A stretch of DNA of 64,000 nucleotides from Adineta ricciae (GCA_905250025.1 CAJNOJ010000132.1:174422-238421), one strand, 5' to 3'; counted from the stretch's first letter, positions 23,574-36,600 are shown. A program made the numbers and translations. The notes: generated by a model from the sequence alone, not told the origin.

Positions 23574-24762
23574 ATGATTGTGCCATCAAGAATATTTTAT
23601 ATCTTCAGTAAACATGCGGTGGTACAGTTATTGCTACCTACGATGGTGGGATTAATGATCGGTATGACGATAATGTATCATGCTTTACATCAGTCGAAGA
23701 TGGCGCCGTTGATTGCGTCGAAGTTACTTGAGGAGCGTTATTATCCAGAGAACAAGGCACTTCCTCTAGCGCCAGTTCCCTCAGAATTCAATGTGACCAG
23801 CAAAAAACGCATCTGTTTGGTGAACATCGATACGCGACCATTGCAACGATTCTCCGCAGTAGAAGGTGGATATAGGGATATGACTTTTTCTTCGCTTTCC
23901 ACGTACAGCAATCTTCTCTACGGTATGTCGTCATCTAGATCTAGTAGAATGTGATATATGTGGACTTATTCTTTAGCACGTCTTCATGGTTACGATTATC
24001 AACGTATCGTTGTTCCTCCATTTCAAAACCGATACCATACATGGTCAAAAGTGTATCACTTGTACGATATGGTTCAATCTATGGCCGAATCGCACGACAT
24101 TATCCTATTTCTCGATGCAGATGCTTACGTGGCCGATATTCGCATGCCTCTCGAACGATTATTGACAAAGTGGAAATTTGATGAGAAGGTACGGATTATC
24201 ACTACTCATAAGCTAGCTCCATATTTGATTTGTTTTCGTTTAGGCTCAATTGCTCTTATCTCTCGATGTTTCTAGTCCGTATGCGAAAGATACACATGGT
24301 CGTACGGTACTCAATACTGGCGTGATATTCCTTCGACCAGGCAGTCCAAAAGTCATCTCATTACTGCGCAACTTATCCCAATGTCTAGAGCGCACACCTG
24401 GCTGTGAACAATGGCGACACAAATGGGGTCACGAACAATCTGCTTTCAGCGAATACTTCCGAGATGCATTCATTCCTGATGTCGAATTGTTATCAATGCC
24501 GTGCAACGAAGGTCTTGGCTACAGTGAAGATCCATACAATTGTCATGGTATTTACATTTCACATGTTACTATGGACAAAGAATCACTCCGTGAACGGTAC
24601 AAGCAACGACTCATCTATGGCACTTTGTTATCACTTGAACGCGAACTCTTTCGGTCGCATGTTGCGTATCCATCAACGAATGACATTGATTTGCTCGATA
24701 TGATGCGACAACAACGTTCATCAACAGCACCTACGATGGAGAACAACACGTTAGCTGATTAG
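23574..24762 (+). CDS. Type II membrane glycosyltransferase with DxD motif (copy B)
   Basis: Exons 23574-23922, 23977-24188 and 24244-24762, matching the copy A gene. The first intron contains an in-frame TGA (in GTATGT...TTTAG), which shows the intron must be spliced. It keeps the signal anchor, the YARLHGYDY junction, FLDADAYV and LNTGVIFLRPG. Divergence is greatest in the last few residues and inside the introns, as expected for a gene under selection. Confidence 0.8.
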
Positions 24763-25082
24763 TTTGCAAATGCGAAAAATTAATTATGTCAGACGAACAT
24801 TTTGCTTCTTGTGCGCAGGTCGTTTGGCTGTTTTTCGTCCTGAAAACACTTTCAATCTTTTTTTTTCATGTACACACCCAGTAAATATTATGAATTAAAA
24901 CGATAATCATGTTTCGAGTATTCGATTTTCACCTGAACCATGTGTTTGGAGAAAAAAAAACAAGAAAAGAATGTTTCTGTTCTTCAGTGCTAAAGTGAAA
25001 GAAAGTGAGAAGAAAAAGAAGTTGATCAATATTTTTCTTGCATCAAACGCTTCACATTTGAAACAGGCGCATTTACAACGAT
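24763..25082. other. Intergenic, no gene seen
   Basis: Counterpart of 8504-8822, an AT-rich spacer. Confidence 0.45.
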
Positions 25083-25397
25083 ATGCCAAAAATGAGGAAT
25101 AATCTAAATAAAATCGACTTTTATAGTAAACAAGTTATACGCAAAGCCAAGAGAACGCACCGGCGACTTTCTCGATCAGTTTATTCAGCAATTCATGGCA
25201 AAGACTTCATCGACGATGTGGACGATACCGATGAATACCAACCTGTATCAATCTTGTCACATATCCCGTATCTGGATCGATACTGTTCGCACTTTTGTAT
25301 GGATTTCTGTGTTGTTCTTTCTGTTATCTTCTTACTAATCATGCTTTTTCTTGTAATAACATACTACTTAGTCTATGGATCTTATTTTTCTATTTAA
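25083..25397 (+). CDS. Small single-pass membrane protein, unknown function (copy B)
   Basis: 104 residues, same start and stop as the copy A protein at 8823-9137. The substitutions are L42F, N48D, N65D and three in the hydrophobic helix. The basic N-terminal half and the helix are both preserved. No family is recognised. Confidence 0.6.
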   Translation: MPKMRNNLNKIDFYSKQVIRKAKRTHRRLSRSVYSAIHGKDFIDDVDDTDEYQPVSILSHIPYLDRYCSHFCMDFCVVLSVIFLLIMLFLVITYYLVYGSYFSI

Positions 25398-25522
25398 TTG
25401 AGATTTTCTACATAAATATGAGTTTCATTTCCGTAGTAAATCGGACCGAGTTTTTATTCTCTAGAAAAAGCTCAACAACGAAAGTACAAGACAACGCCGA
25501 GAATATCTCATTCGCAATTAAA

Positions 25523-26443
25523 TCAAACCAAATCGATGAGCATCACGTTCGCGTCCTGTTGAAATAGGTTCTTTATAGATCGTTTCAGTGGATCTGTAAA
25601 TTGAAATAGAGCAACCATAACGGAGATAGAAAACACATCGAAAAAGACGCAAGCAAATCGGCAATGATATTTGACGGTACGTTGAAAGAACGACATAACA
25701 ACAAACACTCCATACGGGAAGCCAACGATGAAGAGAATTATTATAAGCACAACAATGCGCTGGACGATCGTCAATTGTCGTTCAGCACGAATGATTATAT
25801 TCACCGGGATTATCCGTTTGTTCATTTCACGTATGTAACAGACCAGTTTGAAATAAGTAATTATAATCAACAAAACAGGTATGATATAACTGCAATGTAG
25901 CATGTAAATCAATGAAAACGACAATTTTAATGGTAATTGGCAGACGTGATTATTCACATCATAGGATATTTCCCCTTTGAACATAAAGATCAATGGATAT
26001 GTCAAACTGAAGAGCCATGTGATAGATATAAACAAGAGCTGAGTAGGTAAAGCTCTCCAGGAGTGATGAGATGGATAGACAACGGATATGTAGCGGTAAA
26101 TGGCTTGTAAAAAATACGAGAAGTTTAACATCGCACAGGAGACGTACGCAATATAAATTCGGGCTATGCAAAAGTAATCTTTGTATTGAATGTACTTGAC
26201 ATCATTGTGTAAACGCATCATAGCGATCCAGAACCGGTCGAAACCAAAGATGAAGTGTGATAGACATGAATTGGCAATTAGCATCATAGGAATTGTATGA
26301 CAAGTCTTGTCAAAGAGTATAATTAACATAAATAGCAATGCACATGCAGTGATTAACATTGTGAAGAAAACGGATAAGACATCGAAGGGTATGAACCAGA
26401 ACGGAATATAAAGAATAGTTGTTTCGTTGGTTGAATACATCAT
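25523..26443 (-). CDS. Rhodopsin-like 7TM receptor (copy B)
   Basis: 306 residues, same length as the copy A receptor (9263-10183), with YRYISVVYP after helix 3, VGFPYGVFVV in helix 6 and FTDPLKR at the end of helix 7. Changes are scattered over helices and loops (for example SYRYWRAFP to SHHSWRALP in an intracellular loop). Intact; the ligand is unknown. Confidence 0.85.
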   Translation of the reverse strand: MMYSTNETTILYIPFWFIPFDVLSVFFTMLITACALLFMLIILFDKTCHTIPMMLIANSCLSHFIFGFDRFWIAMMRLHNDVKYIQYKDYFCIARIYIAYVSCAMLNFSYFLQAIYRYISVVYPSHHSWRALPTQLLFISITWLFSLTYPLIFMFKGEISYDVNNHVCQLPLKLSFSLIYMLHCSYIIPVLLIIITYFKLVCYIREMNKRIIPVNIIIRAERQLTIVQRIVVLIIILFIVGFPYGVFVVMSFFQRTVKYHCRFACVFFDVFSISVMVALFQFTDPLKRSIKNLFQQDANVMLIDLV

Positions 26444-28212
26444 CGTATCTAAAAAATATAAAACTGTGAAAGTTCTTCTAGTTGCATTGCGGGGATATTA
26501 GTCTGGTTGAAAGAAGATGTATGAAATTGAAGAAAAGCAATATCTTAGGACATTTGTGAAATCGAAAGTATCAAGTTAGATACAAGCTGAAAGAAATTTT
26601 TAAATTAAGTTTCGAAATTCAGACTCATTGATTATACATCTTCTTGCTTTAATATAGATTAAAATAACTCGAATGAGATATGAAGACTCGTCATATTTCA
26701 TACTTTTAATCAGAGTACCTGATCGCATGAACTATTCTTAGTGAAGAAAAAGAATTCTAAATTAAAATTCCTCTCATGAATATATCCCGACGACGATGAG
26801 AGCGAGTTTCTATCAGTAAAATGCTGATAACAAAAGCAAGTTTTCTCTACTGTATGAGAAAAGTAGAACCTATGAACGTTATTCAGATACTCTCATATGA
26901 AATTTATTCACCTTTCACCCACAGGTACTTCTGTTCGCACACGCAAAGAAAGTTGTTGTCTTCCAAAAAAAAGCCGTCACCCAACGAACATAAAATATCA
27001 TGCAATAGGCCTTAGTCTCATCTTTCTTCGTACTTCGGATGTGCATATATTTATATATGACGATCAATTCGAATGCGACACTTACGTTTTTTTTATCTTT
27101 CGCACAACCCAGTGGAACAGATCATATTTCCTAGTAACACAAATTATCTATCACACAACATTATAATACAATGTGTTTTCTTTCTCATCATTTACACAGC
27201 TGAAAACTTTGTTTTATAAAAAGAAAAGAACATCTCATTGTCACTTGATCTTACTTTAATTAAATCAAATTGTCCGTAAATGTTAGTTTGCTCGTCTACA
27301 TGTCAATGGCGATTCGCGAAGATGATACTAATGACGAGCATCTAGTGTGTCGCTCTTGAGTGCCGAGAAAACGAATGCTCTTGACTTTTCTAAGGAGAAA
27401 AACGCTCATTTCCTATTTGATAAGAAAGTCATGTAGAGGAAGGAAACCACGTCTAAGCACAATATCCGAAGATCAAAAAATTATTCCACTTGTTTTTGAA
27501 AAAAATCATAGCAGAAACGTTCATGACAAATGTCAAGTGGTGCTAAAGCGCTTAGCCAGGCGTCGGATCAGCGTGTAATCTGGATTTTTGGGAAAGAGAC
27601 ATCTCTAGCTGTCGAACATGATATTCTGCTTCTTTAAATTTAATACAGACAACATCATCTGAGTTTTAAATAGACGAGGAATCTAAATGTTCATTCGATG
27701 ATATGCTTTACAGTTAAATTTTCCGGTCAAGAGAAACATTTGTACTGTGCATTATTATTCATTGTAATAATAGACTTCCCTTACTGTTTAATATATTTAT
27801 AAAGAGCACTTTCGAACTTTAATATTTGATTCGCATTCATTTCTATAAAAAATGAAGTAAATGATTCAAGACATCTTTTATGTAGGCTTAACTGGCTTTG
27901 TTGTAACGAAGGAGTGTCACGTGAATTTAGCGAAGTTAATTCAGAGATGAAATAAGTCATTATGAATTTTGATATCAAACTGATTGTGTCGTGAGAAGAG
28001 ATATAAGATGAAACAAACATGGCTACTGCGTGCTGTATCGTTTCTCTTGCGACACAAGGACAGACACGTGTGTTCCGAGGCGAAAACAATCATCATGTTT
28101 GTTCTGATGTTTTTCTTTCTTTTCTTCGCACTAACAATTGTCTTTGGAAATGAAGTTTATACTGAATATTTATTTTTAAAAACTGTTTTCTCGGCATGTG
28201 ATACTTCTATTT
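26444..28212. other. Long AT-rich intergenic region
   Basis: Counterpart of 10184-11977, with small insertions and deletions and no consistent reading frame between the copies. No gene is called. Confidence 0.5.
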
Positions 28213-29136
28213 TTACATATCACTCCGTGTTGTTGTGAGTGTGCCCGTTGCTTTTCCTTTGGTGCTTGTGACAAAATTCCACAATTCGTTGGCATGCATC
28301 TCGAACATTTTCAAAAGGAGCGACTGTGACCAGACGACAATGGTTCGATCACCTTTGAGTGTATTTAGTCTTTAACACGACTTCACTTACTGTGCACGGT
28401 ATGCATGAAACCGCTTGCTCATCCATTAATTTTTGTGCACAATCTATTTCGTTCTCAATTGTTCCGTCGAATTGATCAGGATTAATACGTATCTAGTCGA
28501 ATAAATATTAATTGAAAGAATAGACGAGTTCACTTTTTGCTCACGAGCATGTAGAGAGCACCTTGTGATTTATGAGGTTCGATAGTAGGCTGTGCTTGTG
28601 ATAAGATATCAAACATTAATTCCGCATTTTTCTATTCAGCCAGAAATTCGATTATAAATTATAGATTGTAACTGAATATTTACTTGAACATATGCCATGT
28701 AATCTTTGAAATAGATTTTCGGAGCCTCATTGAGAATGCGAGGCAGAGAAGCTTGAATGATCGAGTTTGGTCCAAGTAGTCGCACACCCTCAATCAAATA
28801 AACAAGGTCGAACCGAATCTAGGTATGCAAATGAAGATAAAATATCGCAAGTCAATACAAAGATAAGATGTTAACTAAATAAATAATTCATTGGATCATG
28901 AATAGCAATCCATCCACATCGCCAACCAGGACAACAGAATAATTTGGAAATCCCACCACGTGTCAACATGGGTACTCGTTCGGATAAAGTTGCTGTCGGG
29001 TGGAATTTCACATCTTCGAATGTCTGTGAATATATAATCGTAAATGGATGGTGTTCGTTTTCTGGTGACTCACCATTCCTGCGTACATTTAGTCTGAGAT
29101 GATTGACAAATGGTATTCTTCTCACACAGCGATCAA
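28213..29136 (-). pseudogene. Tyrosine aminotransferase remnant (copy B)
   Basis: Only the C-terminal exons remain, from the DEIYAGM region to the stop. The 5' half is gone, replaced by the G/T-rich tract at 29137-29170. What remains is also damaged: a TAA directly after the SD of the DEIY block (near 29092-29096), and an inserted base that shifts the frame after CLFD (near 28787), among others. The lesions differ from those of copy A, so the gene was lost independently, or continued to decay separately, in each copy. Confidence 0.8.
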
Positions 29137-29170
29137 GGGTGTGTGGTGTGAGGGCGTGTGAGGGTGAGGG
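29137..29170 (+). repeat. G/T-rich telomere-like tract at a deletion junction
   Basis: 34 nt made of only G and T plus a few A and one C, containing TGTGAGGG twice (29147-29154 and 29157-29164) and further GGGTGAGGG. It stands in place of 1169 nt of copy A (12929-14097). It resembles the G-rich TGTGGG telomere repeats described for bdelloids, but the match is imperfect. Confidence 0.5.
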
Positions 29171-29827
29171 TGATATGTAGATAGAATAAAATATTAAAAA
29201 GTAATCAGACGAAAATCAGCAGACTAAGGCTTTTTTTAATGTTTATATAAATTGATCGAAAAAGCGAGCACATTTTCGAGGAAACATCTTGTAGATATTA
29301 AGATCGAATTGTGATCTAAATTTGAAGTATATCGGAAGAGAAATAATGACGTGAAAGAATTGATTCTTTAATGTGAGTATTTAGGTTTGTTTTTTCTTTC
29401 TGGATAAGAAATAAAATCACCGTTCAAAATAGACAGTATTCTGATTATCTGAAATCATCGTGTTGATAAGGAACTGTACATTCGAATGAATGAATATCAT
29501 AGTCAATAATACCAAATTATAGTTCTTGTCAAATTGATTTAATATCAATGAGTTCAATTTCCCCCATTTGCTGTTTATTTCGGTGGTTCAAAGCGAAAAA
29601 TCTGATAACCTTCTGGGTACAATGCGAAGCAGATATCTTTTTATGATCTACCTCGCCGTGGTGAAAGAAATGCTTTTGGTTCTCTTATTCAACGATCGAT
29701 TTATGGACGATCATAAAACTATTGAGTTTTTTTTTTATATTCTTATTGTGTATAGAACAGAGTCATTTGTTTCTAACAACATCAGAAAACAACAAAGTAC
29801 ACTCTCAGTATCTTCGTGAACGTTAAC
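29171..29827. other. Upstream region of P450 copy B
   Basis: Counterpart of 14098-14758, AT-rich, with no gene. It probably holds the P450 promoter. Confidence 0.45.
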
Positions 29828-31363
29828 ATGGCACTTCTCACGGTGTTATACGTTCTACTTGGTTCAATTTCTTTTATTATCTTCTATATTTACTGGAAAT
29901 ATATATATTCTAAGAAATGTCTTTATCTTATGTTTCGTAATCAAGGTATACCATGTGAACCATTTGTTCCGTTTGTCGGACAACTATCTGATATACGCCG
30001 TGCGAGCGTTAATGATAATGCCATGGACTATCGACTCGCATTAGCGAAAAAACACGGTTACGTCTACGTTTCGGGATTCGGCCCATCGATACATTTGAAT
30101 GTAATGGAACCGGACATGCTTGCTGATGTTTTTGGTCGGTCGCATGCACGAGATTATAATAAACCGGAAGATACCGTGACAGTTTTTGAGCCTCTTATTG
30201 GTAAGCACAATCTACTGACGAGTGAAGGAGAGGAACATGATCGTGCACGAAAAATGCTAAATCCTGCGTTTAGCTTCATCAAATTACAATCCATGATTCC
30301 TATCATAGTCGATCAGACAAGTAGAGCTATCGATGATTTACTCTCATCGGCAAAACAAGGTCAAGTGGTCGATTTACAAACAGAATTTACTAATCTCACT
30401 CTAGCAATTATTTCCTCAAGTGCGTTTGGTAAAAGTCTAGAAACCACGAAGAATGCAAAACAAATTGTCAGTCACGCTTTCAATGATCTACTGGCAGCGA
30501 TAGCTTATCGAACTATGCGAGCAATTAACGTGATGCCAATTATTTGTCGATTACCGTTTTGGCGTAAAAACATCGTCGATAAAGGCTCACGCGAGATTTT
30601 TCAGTTTGTCGATCAAATAATTGCTGACCGTCGATTTCATCGGTCAACTAGCTTGTCTACCAACGAAGATCTTCTCGATCTCCTTCTCACAGCAGTCGAT
30701 AACGAAGGAGAGTTTTTCAGTAATGAAGAAATTAAAGATCAAGCGTTAGCATTTGTATTTGCTGGACATGAGACAACAGGCCATTTGATAACTTGGATTG
30801 TGTACATATTAATGACACACAATGATGTACTACAAGTTTGTCGCGAAGAAATCGATCGAGTACTTCCAAATGGGACGTCACCTGACGCCGAACGTATGAG
30901 TAAATTGGTCGTATGCGAAGCGATCATACAAGAAACACTTCGTTTGTATCCACCAGCACCATTCATGATACGAAAATGTATACGTGAACACATCATCGGT
31001 AGTAAAGAACATCGGCAAATACGAGTTCCTGTTGGTGCAACCATTCTACTTAATAGTTATGTTCTCCATCGACGCGAAGAGTATTGGCCAAGACCGGAAG
31101 AATTTGATTATACACGTTGGATTCGAGATCCGATAACAGGCTTCAAACCTAAACTAACTCATCCATTCTGTTATTTACCATTCGCTGCTGGACCACGAAA
31201 TTGTATTGGTCAGAACTTCGCTCTACTCGAAGCGAAGATCATGTTGGCGGCACTTGTCCAACGATGCCAGTTCGAGCTAGAGCCCGGCCAAAAGATTATC
31301 CCAGAAACTTGCGTCACTATGTCACCAAAGTATGGACTACGAGCAAAGATTGCTCAGCGATAA
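29828..31363 (+). CDS. Cytochrome P450 (copy B)
   Basis: 511 residues, intronless, same start context as copy A. The N-terminal anchor helix, FAGHETTGHLI, ETLRLYP and the heme loop PFAAGPRNCIGQNF are all identical to copy A. About 15 substitutions lie elsewhere (for example Q to R in SHARDYN, F to Y in REEYWP). Expected to be an active ER-bound monooxygenase of unknown substrate. Confidence 0.95.
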   Translation: MALLTVLYVLLGSISFIIFYIYWKYIYSKKCLYLMFRNQGIPCEPFVPFVGQLSDIRRASVNDNAMDYRLALAKKHGYVYVSGFGPSIHLNVMEPDMLADVFGRSHARDYNKPEDTVTVFEPLIGKHNLLTSEGEEHDRARKMLNPAFSFIKLQSMIPIIVDQTSRAIDDLLSSAKQGQVVDLQTEFTNLTLAIISSSAFGKSLETTKNAKQIVSHAFNDLLAAIAYRTMRAINVMPIICRLPFWRKNIVDKGSREIFQFVDQIIADRRFHRSTSLSTNEDLLDLLLTAVDNEGEFFSNEEIKDQALAFVFAGHETTGHLITWIVYILMTHNDVLQVCREEIDRVLPNGTSPDAERMSKLVVCEAIIQETLRLYPPAPFMIRKCIREHIIGSKEHRQIRVPVGATILLNSYVLHRREEYWPRPEEFDYTRWIRDPITGFKPKLTHPFCYLPFAAGPRNCIGQNFALLEAKIMLAALVQRCQFELEPGQKIIPETCVTMSPKYGLRAKIAQR

Positions 31364-31792
31364 TAAAACAATATTGATATATCAGTGTCTTTTCTTTACC
31401 AATGCTTACATCCTTCACTCGAAAATTAAAAGATAGACAAACAAAAATTTCGTCAACATGTGATTGACATGATTGTGATGCTTTTCTTTGTTTCAAAATA
31501 AACTAAATTAATACAACTAACAAATAGTAATAACATGATTGTTTTCTTGTTGCACGTTTGTGAGAGATGTTTGTAAAAGGACATATCGTTCTGTATACCA
31601 GTTGAGTTAAAACAGGTCAAAAACGATAATTTAATTTCGAACCAGATATATGGGACTCTTTCTAATATTTGAGCATAGACATCAACACCTAACTTTCTTC
31701 ATTGAATATTCGTCTTGGTTTCTACGTCGTATTGCTGACCACGGTAATGATAAAATATAAAATGAATATTTATAGTTTCTTAAAGTAGGAAG
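31364..31792. other. Intergenic, no gene seen
   Basis: Counterpart of 16295-16724, with no gene. Confidence 0.45.
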
Positions 31793-33358
31793 ATGGATCG
31801 TTCGAATAAACTACGTGCACTCATGGAAGATCATGACTATAATTTGTGTTAGCATTGGTCACTCGAAACTATGACGCTGCCTTTCAAGTTCCAACTAACT
31901 ATCGCCTACTCCGCAAAAACAGAATTCAACGAAAATTATTGGCTGACAGTTGATGATATTGTTGCCTGATTGGGTAAACTTGATACAGAGATGATGAACA
32001 TTGATTATGATCTTCGTTTAACTCACTTATTCATGATCAAAACAGTTGAAGAATTATCTACTATTCAGTATATCGTGTGCAATCACTCTGATTGTCAATC
32101 TACCTGATTGAGACGATATCGAATAATGAAACAACGGTTCAACGATCGATATTAACACCTATTTGGTCACTCTATGGAATTCGCTTTGCCGGAGAGACAA
32201 GCAGTCTAAAATTGCACGACCACTATTTAGATTCCAACGAAAAAGAATATGCATTTGTGACAGCAGCGCCGGATCAAGTCACTTGGCTATTGAATCTTCG
32301 TGCAAATAATATGCAATGCTATCTCTTATTCAATAGTTTTATGATCGTTTTACCTGATGAATTTATCGTCTTCCCGACAATCCGTATGAGGCAAAGGATT
32401 CGGACAGGTGAGTTCACGTGTTGTGTGTTCGTCATCGATACTCTACATTCTTCGTCCATATACATTTCGCATTCACCAATTCAATAAATGAAAGAAATCA
32501 AGAATTCCACTGAGTTAGACGGTTTCCTTCAATGTCATTATCGAGACTGCGCAGCAGTATGTGAAACATTTCAGTAACTTCAGTAATCCATTGATAATAA
32601 TTCGCTTATAACTGAATATGACGTAGTCAAGTATCTCGAACAACGTCAGTGAGAAAAAGAGTCCTTCATTGAAATTGCTTTCGATACGATATCAGCCTGT
32701 GGAGCGAATACACCGGCTCGTTGAATATGCACTGTCAGGTAACAAAGATGCGAAAACTATTAGGCAAGATTTATACTGCCTTGATAGTAGCACTAATTAC
32801 TAAGATGGAACGACAGATATGACACGTACATTTCACTTTGGACAAACTTCATAAAGACAAATAGAATGTTACATACTATTATTACGTGGCGTATTAGCTA
32901 TATAGATATGACCGCATTTCCGAGCAAAGATTTTATTATAGGATACGGAATAGGTGCTCTTTTGCCACAGTATCTCAATGCTTATCATTACACAAGTAAT
33001 CGTATGCTCTTTGGTCATGGAGTATCACACGGTCAATGTGTTATCAAACGTGGAGTTGTAATTTCTGATAGCTCTAAAGTAGCCAGTCGAATACTTATTC
33101 GACTAGGAATGATTATCACACTTGAACCAGATATCTATGTCGATATGGTGAATAGGATATTTGAATAAAAAATCTCTATGTAGTCGAAGATGATCAGATG
33201 GAATGGATGCGTTTTGTTTCATTAACGTTAATACCCTATTCTTGTAAAATGATTGACCTCAACTTGCTTTCGAAAAAAGGAAGGAATTAAAATGGATTCA
33301 TGATTATCATCAGTTATGTCTGACGAAAGTCAATGGTGGACAGTGGATAGTGAATGAA
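31793..33358 (+). pseudogene. Aminopeptidase P (M24B), decayed (copy B)
   Basis: Same relic as copy A: the start MDRSNKLRALMEDHDYN followed by an early TAG, the DGTTDMTRTFHFG metal-site block preceded by a TAA that copy A lacks, FIIGYGIGALLPQYL, SHGQCVIK, IRLGMIITLEPDIYV and the MIDLN tail. It also carries a TGA in the VDDIVA segment. Some positions are closer to the ancestral enzyme than copy A and others further from it, so both copies are drifting. Confidence 0.8.
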
Positions 33359-33612
33359 ATCAATGCCTTCAACTAATACAATTGTGATACGAACACGAAA
33401 TACGTAGATGCATTATTCTTGTAATTCATGAAAACTAAACTTTTTCTGTAGTTATTACATTGATAAAATAAAGGAGATATGGATGCTAGCATTAGAAAGA
33501 TTAATACCATTACCTACTCATAGCCGTATATACGATTGTTACTTTTGAGGATGAAGTTACATAGTAGAAATTTATTAAATTAAGAAAATCTCGTTCTCGC
33601 CTATGACGTTTG

Positions 33613-36600
33613 TTAAGCTTTGTAAACGATTTTTAAGTAAGGCAATGCCTGACCATAGCGATATACAATATATTCAGTCATTGTTGAGTGCTTGCCAATT
33701 ATTGAATGGAATCCTAGTGGAGCTGATACCAATGTTTTATCTGTAGCTGTTAAGACCTTAGATTCACCCAAGAGCACCTTGTTATAAAACATGACGCGAG
33801 TGCCATCGTTAGGATTCGCATCAGTATAGCCGTGAGATTTTTGTGGATTGTCAGCAAAATAAGCACCATGACCGTATAAGCCATCTTTACTAAAATATCG
33901 ATCGTCATACCCGTCTTCGGTAATGCCTTTAGCACCAAGACTTTTCGCGCCGTGGAACAGTTCTTGTTCATTTGGATTTTGATTTGGACACTGCTTGGAA
34001 GTGAGTTTCTTTATACCTTCGTAGATCTCTTCGAGAAAAGGATTTCGTATCTCTTCTATTGAGATAATTTGAACTGCGCTAATGCTTGCCATCTTCGCTG
34101 AAACATCAATATACAGAGTAGCACTCGTTGGTAGGGGCACTAGAATGGCATAATGTTGATGGTGAGGATTGGGCAAGATTGACATAACAGGTCCATCTTG
34201 AGTCCATCCACGACGTATCATTTTGTCGATACGCTGTTGAACGTATGTATCGATTGGACGAAGAACTTGAAAACGTTTGCTTTTGATATGTTTAACAATC
34301 TTTTCTAAATCTATTTCGTAAGGTTTTCGTTGTATGTCGATACGCATTCCAAGTTCATGAGTATAATCTTTCTCTACGGATAGATTACTCACATCTAAAT
34401 CAATTCGATCATGTGTCAATGCGACGTGTGGTTCAATCAAATCCATAGTAAATGGTCCTGTTGGTTCATTCAAATCGAATAATAAAACATATCTCCAAGT
34501 GTCACGTTTGACTTCGCATGTAATTCCGTATCGATACAATTCATCTTGGAATTTCTCTATGTCGAAATATATATGCGAAGGTAGATGACAGTCCAGATCA
34601 CCCGGAACGACTTCTTTTATCAAAGCGGGCATAGGATTGTTCGTGTCGATCCATTTCTTCGGATCCGTTATAGCAGTTGGCTTGCTCGCATTCCCATCAA
34701 CGATCCAATCGCGAACAAAACCACCTTCTAGTTTGCAGTCAAATCTGCAAACTGCAATCCATGCCACGGCCTCCATTCGTGTTTCGCGCGTCGCTTTCTT
34801 ACCTCGAACAGCTTTGAACAAATCGACTGGCGTTCGTTTTGAGTCAGTGACACGACTGATTCTTTCCTCCATCTCCCGAGTTTCCTTTTCTCTGCGCATT
34901 GCAGGATGAAGTACGCGTGGACTGACAACTAAAAATGTTTGACTAAAGCGAGTAGGCAAATGGTAATTCTTAACTTACAATCATTTGGATGCCGTATAAC
35001 AGCACATCCTCTTAGCCAGCTGAGAAATGCTTGAAACTCCTTCTTTACCTTCTGATTATCTGAGTCTCTGCCTTTGATGACAATATCACACGTTTTCGCT
35101 GTTGTATTACTGTTTATAGTGATTTCTACTTGTCTTTCTGCAGCCCATCGCCACTTCATCGGATTGAAGATGTTAATTCTTTTCATAACACTTAATAGAT
35201 TCAAGGAGAAGTTCGAATCATCGGTCATGTTCGCTGTGCCCACTAAATTGAAGGTCAACTCGGAAATCATCTGCTGGCGAAGATGGAGTTCAGCATCGAG
35301 AACAACACCTGATGGTCCTTTGAATTTCATTCGTTGGCTACCTAATGCCATGTTAATTCGATGAGAGAATTTTGTCTGAGCACCGGAATATCGATTTCCA
35401 CTATTCAAATATGTTTCTTCGTCATTAGTCAACTCGAACTCTCGCTCGAGTGGATAGTCGAGCCATTCTGCTTTGATTTCACCAACGAATGAAATAATTC
35501 CCGTTGCTCGGACAGTCGTCGAATGACGAATATCTCGAGCTAGAACGAGCGAAACTGGTGCTATGCTAATCGGCCGTGTTAATGTTGATTGTAAATCTAA
35601 TTTAACAACATCAGTTGGCTTATTGTAGCGAATGTATAGATGGGAGCGATCTTGTAATTCTTTCATGGAAACGAAAACGTTATCGTAGTAACCAGTCAAT
35701 AAGGATTTAGCAATTAATTCCCAGTCTCCGGACTGAGTTTGAGCCGATGCACAGAAGCTCGGCGATTGATTGAACGCTTTTTCCAATGTTTGATAACGTC
35801 TCAGGGCTTGACGGATGATATGTTGAATTTCTCGTAAACCTTCTGCTTGACAAACTTGATCAAGGTTGAATTGATTCGCTGGTGTACTTTGTTTAATTAG
35901 AAGAATTCTGTTCATGACGTGCAATAAAGTCATAAAATCTCCATCCGAACTTTTCAGATGTTGTGGTAAACGTTTCAGTAGAGCTGTCGTGTTCAAAACC
36001 CCTAAAATAGCTGACAAACAGATTAGATCCCGTCCACATCCATATTGACCGAGAGCTGCCAACACCGCTTTGGACATTGCCAATGAACCAAAATCAGGCA
36101 ATTTCGCTAGCTCCTCACCATGTTTCGTCAATTTATCGTTAGAACCTTTCTCCAAAATATCTAAACATATCGAATACAACAATCATACAGAGAACTGAAG
36201 TTCATTGAACATTGCTTACTCAAATCTTTTAACTGTGTAATGGTTATATCAATTGTTTTCTGTTCCGGTTTATCCGGCAGATATGTTTTCATATGGTTGA
36301 AGCCAGCTTTCAATGGAGACTTTCTCAAGGAAAACTCGATGCTCATCAGATCCGATTGGCAGATTTGAGGTACCGGATATGGAACGGCATCGGGCTTGAA
36401 ATTGTACAATGAATAGTACTCACCGGGTTGTGTTCGGCCGAGACGACCCAATCGCTGTTTTATTGTTGAATGAGCAGCTGGAATTTCTTTTAGAACAGTC
36501 CGTTTCGATTGAAAATCATACATGGGAATGTTGATCATTCCTGTATCAACGACGTATTTCAGGCAAGGAAAGGTCAGCGATGTTTCTGCTATGGTGGTAG

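Larger units (their letters stand above)
19424..34519. repeat. Duplicated locus, copy B
   Basis: Same gene order and orientation as 2451-19422. It is shorter because 716 nt are missing at the N at 21672 and 1169 nt are replaced at 29137-29170. Unlike copy A, it continues at its right end into the complete PARP gene. Confidence 0.93.
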
